DNA of 64,000 nt from an uncultured Eubacteriales bacterium (GTDB lineage: Bacteria > Bacillota > Clostridia > Oscillospirales > Oscillospiraceae): NCBI GenBank assembly GCA_959602365.1, contig CAUGSS010000010.1, positions 18,135 through 82,134 of the forward strand, read 5' to 3'. Under the pieces are notes generated by a model. That model did no database searches, was not told the DNA's origin, and was given only the letters and a program-made list of their open reading frames with translations. Position numbers and translations under genes: made by a program. Each line of letters begins with the position of its first letter. The first letter of the stretch is position 1. This document shows, piece after piece, positions 7,508 through 16,644 of the stretch.

Positions 7508-9144
7508 ACAAGCGCATTACCTCGATTTTACTGTCTGTTGTTCTGATTGTGAGTATGTTTGCTGTATCAGCAGTACCGGCATACGCTATCGGATGTGACT
7601 GCGCTTCCCATCTGGTCCTAGTGCCGGAGAGTGCCGCCACCTGCACCACACCCGGCATCAGGAGGGAACACTATAAATGCTCTAACTGCGGCGAGCTCTA
7701 TGAGGACGTTTCCGCCAATGAGGTGATTGAAGATCGTGACAGCGTTGTCATTGATGCGCGGGGTCACGATTACATCGTGCGAATAACCGACGAAGCCCAC
7801 AAGAGATCCACTGCCGCAGACTGCCGTGAGTATGACACCTATTGGTTGACCTGTGCCAATGACATTACGCACAGCGCAAAGGATGATCCTGCAGCTGCCG
7901 ATAGGTACTACAACTATTGGCCTGGCCCCCACAGCTACGGTGAGGATTGGGTCAGATACGATCAGGAAAAGCACGGTCACCAGTGTGTGCTTTGCTGGGA
8001 CATGAAGGATTTTACGCCTCATAGGCCTGGTGCACCTGCAACTGAGACTACCCCTCAGGTTTGCCTAGACTGTGGCTGTGAGCTGACTTCCGCAACCGGA
8101 CATTTGTGCATCAGCCATCTGGTGGAGGTGCCCAGAGTCGATCCCGACTGCACCACTCCGGGTACTGAAGCGCACTATAAGTGCAGCGATCCCGATTGCG
8201 GTAAGCTCTATTGGGATGATGACGCTTTTGAAGAGATCACCAACCCCAATGAATTAGTCATTCCTGTGCTCGAACACAACTGGGCAAGCGAATGGAGCAG
8301 CGACGAGTATAACCACTGGCACACATGCACCAGCTGTAATGCCACTGCAGATCTGCATGCCCATGACCCGAATCATGAGGGCGGCGCTACTCTCGAGTAT
8401 CCCATTCTGTGCACCGAGTGCGGCTATGTGATGGAGGAGCAGCTGGTGGAAGCGACCCTCCTCCGGGTGGAGCTCCCCTTCCGGCTTACCGTCAAACAGA
8501 CCGATGAGATGGCTCCTGGTCCTGAGACCTTCCAGTTCCTGGCGGAGGACTTTGGCGCCCCTGTGGACTATGTGGTGATCAAGGACACGGTGGAGACCGA
8601 CGGGGTTAAGACCTATGATGGCATCTTCGCCTTTACCATCCCAGAAGAGCAGTGGGGCAACCTTTCCGAGGGCTTTTTCTTCCGACAGATCCAAGGAAAT
8701 GCTGAGGGCTGGACCTATGATCAGACGGTGTACTACGCCGTCCCTGAATTCCGGGACAATAACTTTGGTGTTTCCAACTGGATCTTCTATTCCCTGACTC
8801 CTGATGGCTGGCCGGATTACAACAATCCTATGGAGGAGGCTGACTTCACCAACAGTTATGCAGCAAAGAAGCCCGTGGAGCCCCCTCAACCTTCCAATCC
8901 TGTGGAGCCTACCCAGCCTTCTAACCCTGTGGAGCCCACCCAGCCTTCTAGTCCTGTGGAGCCCACTCAGCCTTCTAGTCCTGTGGAGCCCACCCAGCCT
9001 TCCGAGACTGTGACACCCAACCATTCCCAGTCTCCCCAGACAGGGGATCATAGTCAGCCGGTGCTGTGGGTCTCGTTGCTGCTGGTGAGCAGCGCAGTAG
9101 GGATAGCGCTGGTGAGTCGGCAGAGAAGATGTAACACAAAGTAA
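7504..9144 (+). CDS. Sortase-anchored surface protein with FctA/pilin-like domain and Pro repeats
   Basis: 546 residues; ATG 7504 follows AAAGGAG. A Sec signal peptide (1-28) is followed by Cys-rich modules. The motif CTTPG...HYKCS..CG(E/K)LY occurs twice (about 47-66 and 216-236), as in many Clostridia surface proteins. Residues about 315-455 resemble a Gram-positive FctA/Spy0128-type pilin domain, ending FTNSY, which may form an isopeptide bond. Five nine-residue PVEP(T/P)QPS repeats (457-501) form a wall-spanning stalk. The C-terminus has SPQTG (510-514), a hydrophobic helix and RQRR, a complete cell-wall sorting signal. SPxTG resembles class B sortase signals described in Clostridioides difficile. 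No sortase gene is in this window, so anchoring relies on one elsewhere. Confidence 0.85.
   Translation: MNKRITSILLSVVLIVSMFAVSAVPAYAIGCDCASHLVLVPESAATCTTPGIRREHYKCSNCGELYEDVSANEVIEDRDSVVIDARGHDYIVRITDEAHKRSTAADCREYDTYWLTCANDITHSAKDDPAAADRYYNYWPGPHSYGEDWVRYDQEKHGHQCVLCWDMKDFTPHRPGAPATETTPQVCLDCGCELTSATGHLCISHLVEVPRVDPDCTTPGTEAHYKCSDPDCGKLYWDDDAFEEITNPNELVIPVLEHNWASEWSSDEYNHWHTCTSCNATADLHAHDPNHEGGATLEYPILCTECGYVMEEQLVEATLLRVELPFRLTVKQTDEMAPGPETFQFLAEDFGAPVDYVVIKDTVETDGVKTYDGIFAFTIPEEQWGNLSEGFFFRQIQGNAEGWTYDQTVYYAVPEFRDNNFGVSNWIFYSLTPDGWPDYNNPMEEADFTNSYAAKKPVEPPQPSNPVEPTQPSNPVEPTQPSSPVEPTQPSSPVEPTQPSETVTPNHSQSPQTGDHSQPVLWVSLLLVSSAVGIALVSRQRRCNTK
8872..9006 (+). repeat. 27-bp tandem repeat, five copies, coding for the Pro-rich stalk
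   Basis: Five in-frame 27-base units each encode PVEP(P/T)QPS(N/S/E). Later units are almost identical at the DNA level, so the array is probably recent and able to change copy number. Confidence 0.9.
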
Positions 9145-9181
9145 CTCCGGTTTCTTCAGACAGGAACCAAACGAAGCTGGA

Positions 9182-9291
9182 AGCGGCGGTCCCAACGCCG
9201 CCGCTCCCGGCAGTTGGAATCGGGCTTGGAAAAGCCCCTTTCCGAAAGCGGATGATTCTGGAATGTCCGACCATCATCCCCTTTCGGAAGG
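9182..9291. repeat. Two consecutive inverted repeats after the surface-protein gene
   Basis: The first is an eight-base perfect stem (9182-9189 with 9198-9205). The second is a longer stem (9241-9256 with 9273-9288), 15 of 16 positions paired around a 16-base loop. Neither is followed by a clear T-run, so these may be mRNA 3'-end or processing structures, or a decayed mobile repeat, rather than simple terminators. The rest of the 263-base gap shows nothing else recognisable. Confidence 0.6.
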
Positions 9292-9407
9292 AAAAACTTG
9301 AGCGGGATGTACCTGTTTGTGCAAATAAAAACAAGTGGGGACCAATAGAAACACGAAATAATTTGCTGCTTTCGGTGTTGCATCGGGTTTAGAAAGGAAT
9401 AGGGGCT

Positions 9408-10256
9408 ATGGGACTGTTTGGAAAGTTGTTTGATAAAAAGGAATGTTCTGTCTGCGGTGGTGAAATTGGCCTGTTTGGCAATCGCAAGCTGGAGGATGGA
9501 AACCTGTGCAAAGAATGTGCCGCCAAACTCTCACCTTGGTTTAGTGACCGCCGTCAGAGTACGGTGGCAGAAATCCAGGAGCAGTTGGACTACCGGGAGG
9601 CAAACCGGGAGAAGGTCGCCGTATTCTGTACAACCCGTACTCTGGGTGAGCGCACCAAGTTGTTGCTGGATGAAGATGCAGGTCTGTTTATGGTTACATC
9701 CGCAAGAGATTTGCAGAAGGCAAATCCGGATGTACTGGCTTTCTGCGATGTAACTGGATGTAAGCTGGATATTGACGAGCATAAGACAGAAATCGAATAC
9801 GAGGATAAGGATGGGGCGCGGCAGAGCTTCAACCCTAAACGCTATGCCTATTCCTATGATTTCTACATTGTAATTAACGTCAACAACCCTTATTTTAGTG
9901 AAATTCGTTTTCAACTAAACAGCGAGCCTGTGGACAACGATGAGGAAATACTGCTGGAAGGGCCGGACGCCATGCGTAGGTCCCGCAGCGGCAACCGCGG
10001 AGGGTTTGGTGGTGTGAGAGGCTCCGTCCTTACATCCAACGCAGAGGAAGTCCGTGCCAGCGTAGAATATCAACAATATGAGGAAATGGGCAGGGAAATT
10101 CGGGATGCACTTCTTCAGGTCCGGCAGCAGGCACGAAAAGAAGCTGCGGCAGCAGCGGCGCCTAAGATTGCGGTGACCTGTCCATATTGCGGTGCAACCA
10201 CCACGCCGGATGCCAGTGGATGCTGCGAGTTCTGCGGAGGCGCTGTTAACGGATAA
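9408..10256 (+). CDS. DUF4428-type zinc-finger protein
   Basis: 282 residues. The N-terminus carries a treble-clef-like CSVCGGEIG...CKECA segment (residues about 13-40), characteristic of DUF4428 proteins. The middle (about 85-190) is a beta-rich domain of the kind seen in PH-like/DUF4428 families. The C-terminus has a second zinc ribbon (CPYCGATTTPDASGCCEFCGG). There is no signal peptide or membrane helix, so it is cytoplasmic. It sits in the same orientation and block as the SPFH, AIM24 and TM2 genes. These zinc-ribbon proteins probably act as adaptors at the inner face of the membrane; that role is inferred from context. Confidence 0.75.
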   Translation: MGLFGKLFDKKECSVCGGEIGLFGNRKLEDGNLCKECAAKLSPWFSDRRQSTVAEIQEQLDYREANREKVAVFCTTRTLGERTKLLLDEDAGLFMVTSARDLQKANPDVLAFCDVTGCKLDIDEHKTEIEYEDKDGARQSFNPKRYAYSYDFYIVINVNNPYFSEIRFQLNSEPVDNDEEILLEGPDAMRRSRSGNRGGFGGVRGSVLTSNAEEVRASVEYQQYEEMGREIRDALLQVRQQARKEAAAAAAPKIAVTCPYCGATTTPDASGCCEFCGGAVNG

Positions 10257-10303
10257 ATGATTTTAGAGAAGCAGAAACAAATAAAAATGGAGGGAGTTTT
10301 ATT

Positions 10304-10987
10304 ATGAAAAAGTACGAAATTTTAGGAGGAAACCTTCCCGTTGTCGTATGCGAATTATCCGCAGGAGAATCCATGATCACAGAAAGCGGAAGCATGAGCT
10401 GGATGAGCCCGAACATGAAAATGGAAACCACTTCCGGCGGAGGCGTAAAGAAAATGCTGGGCCGGCTGGTATCGGGAGATTCTGCCTTCCAAAACAGGTT
10501 CACTGCAGAGGGGGGAGACGGAATCATTGCATTTGCATCAAGTTTTCCGGGAGCCATCAAAGCTCTGAATATCAGTGCAGGTCATTCCATGATCGTGCAG
10601 AAAAGCGCATTTCTTGCCTCCGAAGAAGGTGTGGAGTTGTCCATGCATTTTCAGAAAAAACTGGGATCCGGTATTTTTGGCGGTGAAGGCTTTATCATGC
10701 AGAGACTGAGCGGAAATGGAACCGCCTTTATCGAGATTGACGGACATGCGGAGGAGTATGTCTTGGGTGCCGGGCAGGAAATGCTGGTCAGTACAGGATA
10801 TTTGGCGGCAATGGAAGAGAGCTGCACTATGGATGTTGTGATGGTCAAGGGCGCAAAGAACATGCTCCTGGGTGGAGAGGGTATTTTTAATACCGTTGTC
10901 AGAGGCCCCGGCAAGGTAATTCTGCAGACGATGCCCATCAGCAAGGTGGCCGAACTGCTGATGCCGTTTTTCAACAACAAAAAATAA
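10304..10987 (+). CDS. AIM24 family protein (TIGR00266-like)
   Basis: 227 residues; ATG 10304 follows GGAGGGAG. The sequence matches the AIM24/TIGR00266 beta-sandwich family along its length. Recognisable parts are the N-terminal YEILGGNLPVVVCEL strand pair, the ESGSMSWMSPNM turn, the glycine-rich GGGVKKMLGRL region, the LGSGIFGGEGFIMQRLSGNG segment and the C-terminal FNTVVRGPGKVILQTMP. The family lacks known catalysis in bacteria; the yeast relative is a mitochondrial inner-membrane organiser. Only about 90 bases separate it from the following TM2 gene. Its presence next to SPFH, TM2 and TPM genes supports a membrane-organisation module. Confidence 0.9.
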   Translation: MKKYEILGGNLPVVVCELSAGESMITESGSMSWMSPNMKMETTSGGGVKKMLGRLVSGDSAFQNRFTAEGGDGIIAFASSFPGAIKALNISAGHSMIVQKSAFLASEEGVELSMHFQKKLGSGIFGGEGFIMQRLSGNGTAFIEIDGHAEEYVLGAGQEMLVSTGYLAAMEESCTMDVVMVKGAKNMLLGGEGIFNTVVRGPGKVILQTMPISKVAELLMPFFNNKK

Positions 10988-11080
10988 GGATTGTCGGAAA
11001 GCCGCCGCAGAAATCCTGTGCGAAAACATAGCGCGATAACACAAACACCATCGATTTCAAATTAGAAAGGAGATATTACA

Positions 11081-11329
11081 ATGGCGAACGCTAATTACAC
11101 AATGAACACAGCAAATCTTAGTGAAAAGGACTGGCTGATTACATTGCTGCTCTGCCTCTTTGGCGGTGGCATCGGCGTACACCGCTACTATGTCGGCAAG
11201 GTTGGTACCGGCATCCTTTATACGCTGACACTTGGTATTTTCGGTATTGGAACACTGGTTGATTTGGTCAAGATTGCAACTGGTAAGTTCACCGATAAGA
11301 ACGGCAACTACATCCAGAAGCAAAAGTAA
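11081..11329 (+). CDS. TM2-domain membrane protein
   Basis: 82 residues; ATG 11081 follows AGAAAGGAG. Two hydrophobic helices (about 22-40 and 47-65) flank the conserved GGGIGVHRYYVGKVGTG motif that defines TM2 domains (typically a G...G.HR(F/Y)Y pattern). The short C-terminus is charged. TM2 proteins are small integral membrane proteins of unclear function, often encoded beside zinc-ribbon genes. The neighbouring AIM24 gene upstream and lipoprotein genes downstream share its orientation. Confidence 0.9.
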   Translation: MANANYTMNTANLSEKDWLITLLLCLFGGGIGVHRYYVGKVGTGILYTLTLGIFGIGTLVDLVKIATGKFTDKNGNYIQKQK

Positions 11330-11400
11330 GATAAGAATGCGTTTTACTTGCCGTTGATTAGTAAATTTGCGTATCTCAGGCCAAACAGGAGGAGGGAATT

Positions 11401-12909
11401 ATGAAACGGACAAAGATGAGAATGTTGTGCCTGATTCTCACGGCATTGCTGCTGATTGGTCTTGCGGCCTGTGGCCGCAGTGACCCGCCCCCGATGGAGT
11501 CCTCAGAAGAAGACGGAGCAGGAAGCGCATCGAGTCAGGCTTCGGCAACAACAGAACAGAATGCGAATGCTGGTGAAATGGTTTCCCCCAAAACAGTTGA
11601 TACCACCCTGTGGGATTTGTCTTACGATGAAGCGGATGGCTGGATTTATGAAGAAGATGAATTGTATGATGACGATACATACTCTGATATTATTCTGACA
11701 ATTCCTGATGAAACAGGCGACTCGGATCTCATCAATGTGGAGATCAGTGTTTCCATTGAAGATCCGGGATACTTCCGCGACTATCTTACCAGCTATGGGT
11801 TTGACGAATACGAATATGCAGTTAATCAGGCCTATGACTTTACCAAAGTAGGCGGCATTGACTGCCTGGAAGCGGAAGGAGACTATTGGGGCTCTCCGTG
11901 CCTGCGGTATTTTAGCCGCGAGGAGGGCGCGGGAGCAACCGTTTTCATCGAGATCATCGGTGAGTATGAGGACGAACGTGTGAATAAGCTGCTGTCGGGT
12001 CTGACGATTCAGCTGGAGGATGTCGGGAACGTGGATGGCCCCTGGTACTGGGAGGGGGAACCCTTCTCCGCCGAATCGCGCAGTGTTGTGGTGGGAACGC
12101 ACACAATTAACAGCCAGTGGATCCCCATCACGGACTGCATTATGACCAAGGAAATCTTTGAGCATGCTGTTGCTGTTATTGGGAATCAGGCGTTTCTGTT
12201 GGTGGACGGTGAGTTGAAGCGCTACGATTACGACGGTACATCCCTGACATTCGCAGAGGATATTGTGCTGGATGCGGAGTATGAGAATATTTCCGCCGAC
12301 ACCGATGGGACGCTATGGCTTGCAAATTTCATGGAACCGCTGATCAGCTGGAAGGATGGCACACAGACAGCAGCCTATGAGGGCCCGGATTACGTAGCCA
12401 TGCACCCGTCCGGGACTTGGGGCATCAGTTGGTTCTCCAGTGCAGAGTGCGAGAAGATTACCTTCGCCGGCGGTACGGTAACCACAGAGCCGTTGGTGTT
12501 CAGCGAGGTTGATCTGATCAGTCATCTGTTGGTTGATGAGAACCACATTTATGTTTGTGGATCTGCTGCAGGTAATGGCGATCATAAGGTGTTTGTCTAT
12601 GATACCAACGGCAACCTGCAATTGACGCTGGCCAGTTCCAACGGAGGCAGTTTGGGAAGCGTCACCTTTGTTGCGGAGATGGAAAGTGGCTATCTTGCGC
12701 TGGATGGAAACATGCGCGAGGTGGTGCTCTGGACGAAGGACGGAACCTATATCGGCGAGGCGGAGGACAGCGACCTGTTTGGCACAAGTTACCCCTGGTT
12801 CTGCGGTGGAACGAAGCTGGACGACGGCAGTGTGCTGGCTATTATGACCGAGGAAAGAGCGGACGAATCTGCCCAGGAATTGGTGGCGTTCAAGCTGAGT
12901 GGCTTTTAA
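11401..12909 (+). CDS. Secreted lipoprotein with propeller-like C-terminus
   Basis: 502 residues; ATG 11401 follows GGAGGGA. A lipoprotein signal ends in the lipobox LAAC (Cys24), followed by a Ser/Glu/Ala-rich linker to about residue 65. Residues about 70-200 form an acidic alpha/beta domain. The C-terminal 280 residues contain recurring short beta units (for example VDGELKRYDYDG, LDGNMREVVLWTKDGTY) suggesting a beta-propeller. No catalytic motif is visible. It is the first of a run of lipoproteins on the outer face of the membrane, only 18 bases before the next. I do not recognise a named family. Confidence 0.7.
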   Translation: MKRTKMRMLCLILTALLLIGLAACGRSDPPPMESSEEDGAGSASSQASATTEQNANAGEMVSPKTVDTTLWDLSYDEADGWIYEEDELYDDDTYSDIILTIPDETGDSDLINVEISVSIEDPGYFRDYLTSYGFDEYEYAVNQAYDFTKVGGIDCLEAEGDYWGSPCLRYFSREEGAGATVFIEIIGEYEDERVNKLLSGLTIQLEDVGNVDGPWYWEGEPFSAESRSVVVGTHTINSQWIPITDCIMTKEIFEHAVAVIGNQAFLLVDGELKRYDYDGTSLTFAEDIVLDAEYENISADTDGTLWLANFMEPLISWKDGTQTAAYEGPDYVAMHPSGTWGISWFSSAECEKITFAGGTVTTEPLVFSEVDLISHLLVDENHIYVCGSAAGNGDHKVFVYDTNGNLQLTLASSNGGSLGSVTFVAEMESGYLALDGNMREVVLWTKDGTYIGEAEDSDLFGTSYPWFCGGTKLDDGSVLAIMTEERADESAQELVAFKLSGF

Positions 12910-12927
12910 TGAGAAGGGGTGGTAAAT

Positions 12928-14007
12928 ATGAAACGCACGAGACTGATTTGCGCAATTCTTACGGTATTGATGCTGTTCAGCCTGACAGCCTGCGGCAAGG
13001 GAGGCCAGGAAACAAAAGACCCGAATTTGCTCTCGGTGGGAGATTTTGAATTGCTCTATAAGGGCGCAAGCATTATGAAGGATTATGCAGGAAACGACGC
13101 CCTCGTTTTGACGCTGGACTTTACCAATAACAGTAAGGAGACTGCCGACTATTTTTGGTCCATTTACGAAACGGCAACGCAGAACGGCACGGTGTTGGAG
13201 ATGGCCTTGGTCTATCTCGATGAGAACTCCATGCAAGCGGTGGACGACAGCCAGTATCAGAATGTGGAGCCCGGTGCCACCCTTGAGATTCAAACCGCCT
13301 TTGAGTTGACCGACACCACCGGTGAGGTGGAGGTGACGTTTGAGGAGATGGACGGCAGCAAAAACGATTCCATCACCATTGATCTGTCTACTCTCAGCCG
13401 GGAATCCGCTGAAAACGGTGCACCATCGCTTACTGACGACAGCAAGACCGCTGAAGCTGGCGCTGAGACCAGTGAGCCCGTCGTTGAGACCGGCGAGTCT
13501 GACAGCCAGATGCTGAGTGACTGGTGGAACGGTGATTGGTACGGCTGGTGGATCATGACCGGCTGTTGGGGCGGTTACGAGGATATGGAAGGCATGTGGT
13601 GGGACGTCTGCGGCACCATTGACATCGGTGAGGATGGTATGGGTAGCGTCACCCTCTGGGACGAGGACTACACAGAATCGGAACCTATGGTTTCTGCCGT
13701 GGTTAGTCTGAGTGAAGCAGGGACAGGTGAATACGGCACCATGATGTCCGAGGGCGGATGGTTCACGGATATTGAACTGGAGCATGCGGACTGGATTGTT
13801 GACCCGGGCCTTTTGGATTATGAGAACCTACTCCATATCAGCGGTTACTATGAAAACGGTGATGATGAGTACTTCTATGATATCTACCTGCGCCCCTGGG
13901 GAACCTACTGGGATGATGTGACGGAGGAAGATCTTCCCGCCTTCTATAATGACTGGTATCTGCCTTTGATCGAAGCTGGCGAGCCCATGCCGGACAGCAT
14001 CGGATAA
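12928..14007 (+). CDS. Lipoprotein with DUF5067-like domain and Trp-rich C-terminal module
   Basis: 359 residues from ATG 12928, preceded by AAGGGGTGG; the GTG at 12919 lies inside that site. The lipobox is SLTAC (Cys22). Residues about 35-150 resemble DUF5067, an Ig-like domain: strands such as ALVLTLDFTNNS precede EVEVTFEEM. After a short linker, a tryptophan-rich module begins DWWNGDWYGWW and contains GCWGGYEDMEGMWW. That module looks like a lipocalin-like beta barrel, with acidic, aromatic strands to the end. It is likely co-expressed with the preceding lipoprotein, and a strong terminator follows at 14119. The ligand is unknown. Confidence 0.75.
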   Translation: MKRTRLICAILTVLMLFSLTACGKGGQETKDPNLLSVGDFELLYKGASIMKDYAGNDALVLTLDFTNNSKETADYFWSIYETATQNGTVLEMALVYLDENSMQAVDDSQYQNVEPGATLEIQTAFELTDTTGEVEVTFEEMDGSKNDSITIDLSTLSRESAENGAPSLTDDSKTAEAGAETSEPVVETGESDSQMLSDWWNGDWYGWWIMTGCWGGYEDMEGMWWDVCGTIDIGEDGMGSVTLWDEDYTESEPMVSAVVSLSEAGTGEYGTMMSEGGWFTDIELEHADWIVDPGLLDYENLLHISGYYENGDDEYFYDIYLRPWGTYWDDVTEEDLPAFYNDWYLPLIEAGEPMPDSIG

Positions 14008-14118
14008 CGGACAGACGCCCCGTATTACATGGGTTTTCCAGCCAGTCTGAGAGCGGCAAGCAATATGGGAAAACCTGAGCGCGATTGACAACGCGGGAGG
14101 CATACTCATACAAAGTGG

Positions 14119-14154
14119 AATCGCTCCCGCCCCATCGGGGGCGGGAGCGATTTG
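14119..14154 (+). terminator. Strong hairpin terminator between lipoprotein genes
   Basis: A 15-base perfect GC-rich stem (14119-14133 with 14138-14152) runs into TTTG. It separates the DUF5067 lipoprotein from the next lipoprotein, so the latter needs its own promoter or readthrough. Confidence 0.75.
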
Positions 14155-14199
14155 AATTTGCGCAAAGGGATGGAGTGGAAAAAGTTGAAAGGAGCGCTT

Positions 14200-15414
14200 A
14201 TGAGAATAACATCCAAACGAGTGATCGCATTTTTGATGGCACTGGTTCTGATGCTGTCTCTCTGTGCCTGTGCGCAAGAACCGCAAACGGGAACGGGATC
14301 AGGCAGGACGGATATAAGCGCCGACGATGAGGCACTGCCTGTCATGCCTGATGGAAAACGGCCGGAAAAGCAGCATTCGGTGATCGGGCAATCAGAGGAG
14401 CATCCAGTGCAGATCGCATTTTCTGAAGAAGCAGCACAATCCGTGGATTGGCTACGGGACAGAATGGACTTTCCGCAGACTATGTTCGGCGCAGCCTATT
14501 TGGGCTATACCGGAGAAGCTGCAGATGGAGATTGGCTGTTGGAAGCGGATCAGACAATGCTGGAGGAATACCCATTTATTTCAGAAATTGATGCGGAACA
14601 TACCATTGGGAGCGATGATTATCTGTTTTGTCTCCTGCCGCTTGATGAAAACACCACAGTTTCAGTCAATCTGGTACAGTGGAACACGAGATCGGAGGGT
14701 GAAGAGGTTATTGAGGTCCTCTATCGTTCGGAATCCGGCGATCCGGTGCTTCTTTTGGCGGATTGTGGCGATGATGTACTTGTAGACAAGCCCTACATGC
14801 AGGTTCAGCTTGTCGACAACGCAGGAAATAGCTGCCAATGGTATCCGCAGCTGGATGCCATGGGGCACATTGTACCGTCTCTGTCGGAAAACGGAGACTG
14901 CCTTTCCTTTGACTTTACAGAATACGGATGGATGGATGTTCCCTCTGAACTTGAACCGTGGTTAGATGTGGGTTATTGCGGAGTTTATGCATCCGGGCTT
15001 GAGGGCTGCTGGAGAACACAGGGGACAGCATGGAATACGGACCGTACTGCTAATTACTACCTGTGGTTCTTTTACGAGGATGATACAGGCGGAAGTGTGG
15101 ATCTGGATTGGCAGTACGAGGGTTCTGATCTCTTTGAAGAGATGTGGAGCGGATCTTGGACAATCACATCTGTCATGGATGGACCCAGCTATGTGAGCAT
15201 CAGCCTGTCACTTGTGGGCGGTGAACACTATGGTGTCATAGATGGCCCATACTACATCTATGAGACGTATCCGCTTGTAATAAGCCCCAACGGTGAGGAG
15301 ATGGTAATCGGATCAGGAATTAGCGGTGTCAGTCTGCCGTTTATGCCCCAGTATGACTCGCAGCTGTGTACGCTGACGCTGGAAAGCTGGTTCAGCGACA
15401 GCCCGTTGGGCTGA
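14200..15414 (+). CDS. Secreted lipoprotein of unknown function
   Basis: 404 residues from ATG 14200, which follows AAAGGAG and opens a clean lipoprotein signal (lipobox SLCAC, Cys24). The upstream in-frame TTG at 14152 lies within the terminator region and is rejected. Residues about 60-250 are an acidic alpha/beta region. The last 150 residues start GCWRTQGTAWN and consist of aromatic, acidic beta strands, similar in style to the Trp-rich module of the preceding lipoprotein, so the two may be distant paralogues. No enzyme motif is visible. It lies directly before the membrane zinc-ribbon gene. Confidence 0.7.
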   Translation: MRITSKRVIAFLMALVLMLSLCACAQEPQTGTGSGRTDISADDEALPVMPDGKRPEKQHSVIGQSEEHPVQIAFSEEAAQSVDWLRDRMDFPQTMFGAAYLGYTGEAADGDWLLEADQTMLEEYPFISEIDAEHTIGSDDYLFCLLPLDENTTVSVNLVQWNTRSEGEEVIEVLYRSESGDPVLLLADCGDDVLVDKPYMQVQLVDNAGNSCQWYPQLDAMGHIVPSLSENGDCLSFDFTEYGWMDVPSELEPWLDVGYCGVYASGLEGCWRTQGTAWNTDRTANYYLWFFYEDDTGGSVDLDWQYEGSDLFEEMWSGSWTITSVMDGPSYVSISLSLVGGEHYGVIDGPYYIYETYPLVISPNGEEMVIGSGISGVSLPFMPQYDSQLCTLTLESWFSDSPLG

Positions 15415-15492
15415 CCTACTTCGGATTCCAAGCATTTCCGGATTGCTGCAGTGTGGCCCACTACAGCACCGGCATAAAAAGGAGGCGTTTCT

Positions 15493-16626
15493 ATGCCAAC
15501 ACAGGTTACCAATTATCAATGTCCGGCTTGTACAGGTCCGCTCCATTTTGAGGGAGGATCCGGAAAGCTGGAGTGTGAATACTGTGGCACCAGTTATGAT
15601 GTAGCGGAAATTGAGGCGCTTTACGCAGAGAAGGAAGAAAAGGCAGCTGCAGCGCAGCAGGCGGCAGATGAAGCCAGTGCCGGGCAGAGTACACCAACTG
15701 GGGATGGCAGCGTGTGGGATACGTCCGGCTTTTCGGAGGACTGGGGTGCAGAGGGCGACGGTATGCGTGCATACAGTTGCCCCAGCTGCGGTGCGGAACT
15801 CATCTGCAACGAAAACACGGCGGCCACCTCCTGTCCTTATTGCGGCAACCCCACCGTGGTGCCAGGGCAGTTTTCCGGACAGCTTCGGCCGGATTTCATT
15901 ATTCCCTTCAAGCTGAGTAAGGAAGCCGCTGTCAAGGCCCTCAAAGAGCACTACAAGGGTAAATTTTTCTTGCCCAAAAGCTTTACTCGGGAAAATCATG
16001 TGCAGGAGATTCAGGGAATCTATGTTCCTTTTTGGATGTTTGACGGAGAGGCCCGGGGTGATGCCCGCTATGAGACTACAAGATCCCATACATACCGCTC
16101 CGGTGAATATGAGATTACCGAAACAGAACACTTTGATATCTACCGGGCTGGATTTGTTTCCTTTGAGAAAATCCCGGCGGATGCCTCCAGCAAGATGCCA
16201 GACGATCACATGGACTCCATCGAGCCCTATGACTATCAGGAGTTAAAGCCATTTTCTACGGCCTATCTCCCTGGCTTTCTGGCTGATAAGTTTGATGTGA
16301 CAGTAGAGCAGTGCCGGCAGCGGGCGGATCAGCGATGCGAGGGGACATTGGCTTCAACGCTGCGCGCCACAGTAACAGGATATGATACCTGCATGCTCAT
16401 CAATAGCAACGTTGATCTGAAGCGGGGCAAGGTGCATTACGCCTTGATGCCTGTTTGGATGCTGAACACTAAGTGGAAGGGGAAGGATTTTCTCTTTGCC
16501 ATGAATGGGCAGACAGGAAAGCTGGTGGGCGATCTTCCGGTCAGCTGGGGCAGGTTTTGGGGCCTATTTGCAGCCATTGCCGTTCCACTGTCGGTGTTGG
16601 GCACCGCATTGTCCTTTTTGTTGTGA
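15493..16626 (+). CDS. Membrane protein with TFIIB-type zinc ribbons (YdjG-like)
   Basis: 377 residues; ATG 15493 follows AAAAGGAGG. Two zinc ribbons occur near the N-terminus: CPACTGPLHF...CEYCGTSYD (about 10-36) and CPSCGAELIC...CPYCGNP (about 96-118). They are separated by an Ala/Gln coiled stretch. A soluble domain of about 220 residues follows, including PFKLSKEAA and the IQGIYVPFWMFDGEA segment seen in YdjG-type proteins. A single hydrophobic helix at the C-terminus (about 355-376) anchors it. In B. subtilis YdjG works with YdjH (TPM domain) and YdjI (SPFH) at the membrane; here a TPM gene follows 18 bases later and an SPFH gene lies at 5929. Confidence 0.8.
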   Translation: MPTQVTNYQCPACTGPLHFEGGSGKLECEYCGTSYDVAEIEALYAEKEEKAAAAQQAADEASAGQSTPTGDGSVWDTSGFSEDWGAEGDGMRAYSCPSCGAELICNENTAATSCPYCGNPTVVPGQFSGQLRPDFIIPFKLSKEAAVKALKEHYKGKFFLPKSFTRENHVQEIQGIYVPFWMFDGEARGDARYETTRSHTYRSGEYEITETEHFDIYRAGFVSFEKIPADASSKMPDDHMDSIEPYDYQELKPFSTAYLPGFLADKFDVTVEQCRQRADQRCEGTLASTLRATVTGYDTCMLINSNVDLKRGKVHYALMPVWMLNTKWKGKDFLFAMNGQTGKLVGDLPVSWGRFWGLFAAIAVPLSVLGTALSFLL

Positions 16627-16644
16627 GAAGGAGGGGGATGGGAT

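Noticed and set aside
8872..9006. Repeat array as a possible CRISPR
   Set aside because: Contiguous in-frame 27-base units without spacers, encoding a Pro-rich stalk.
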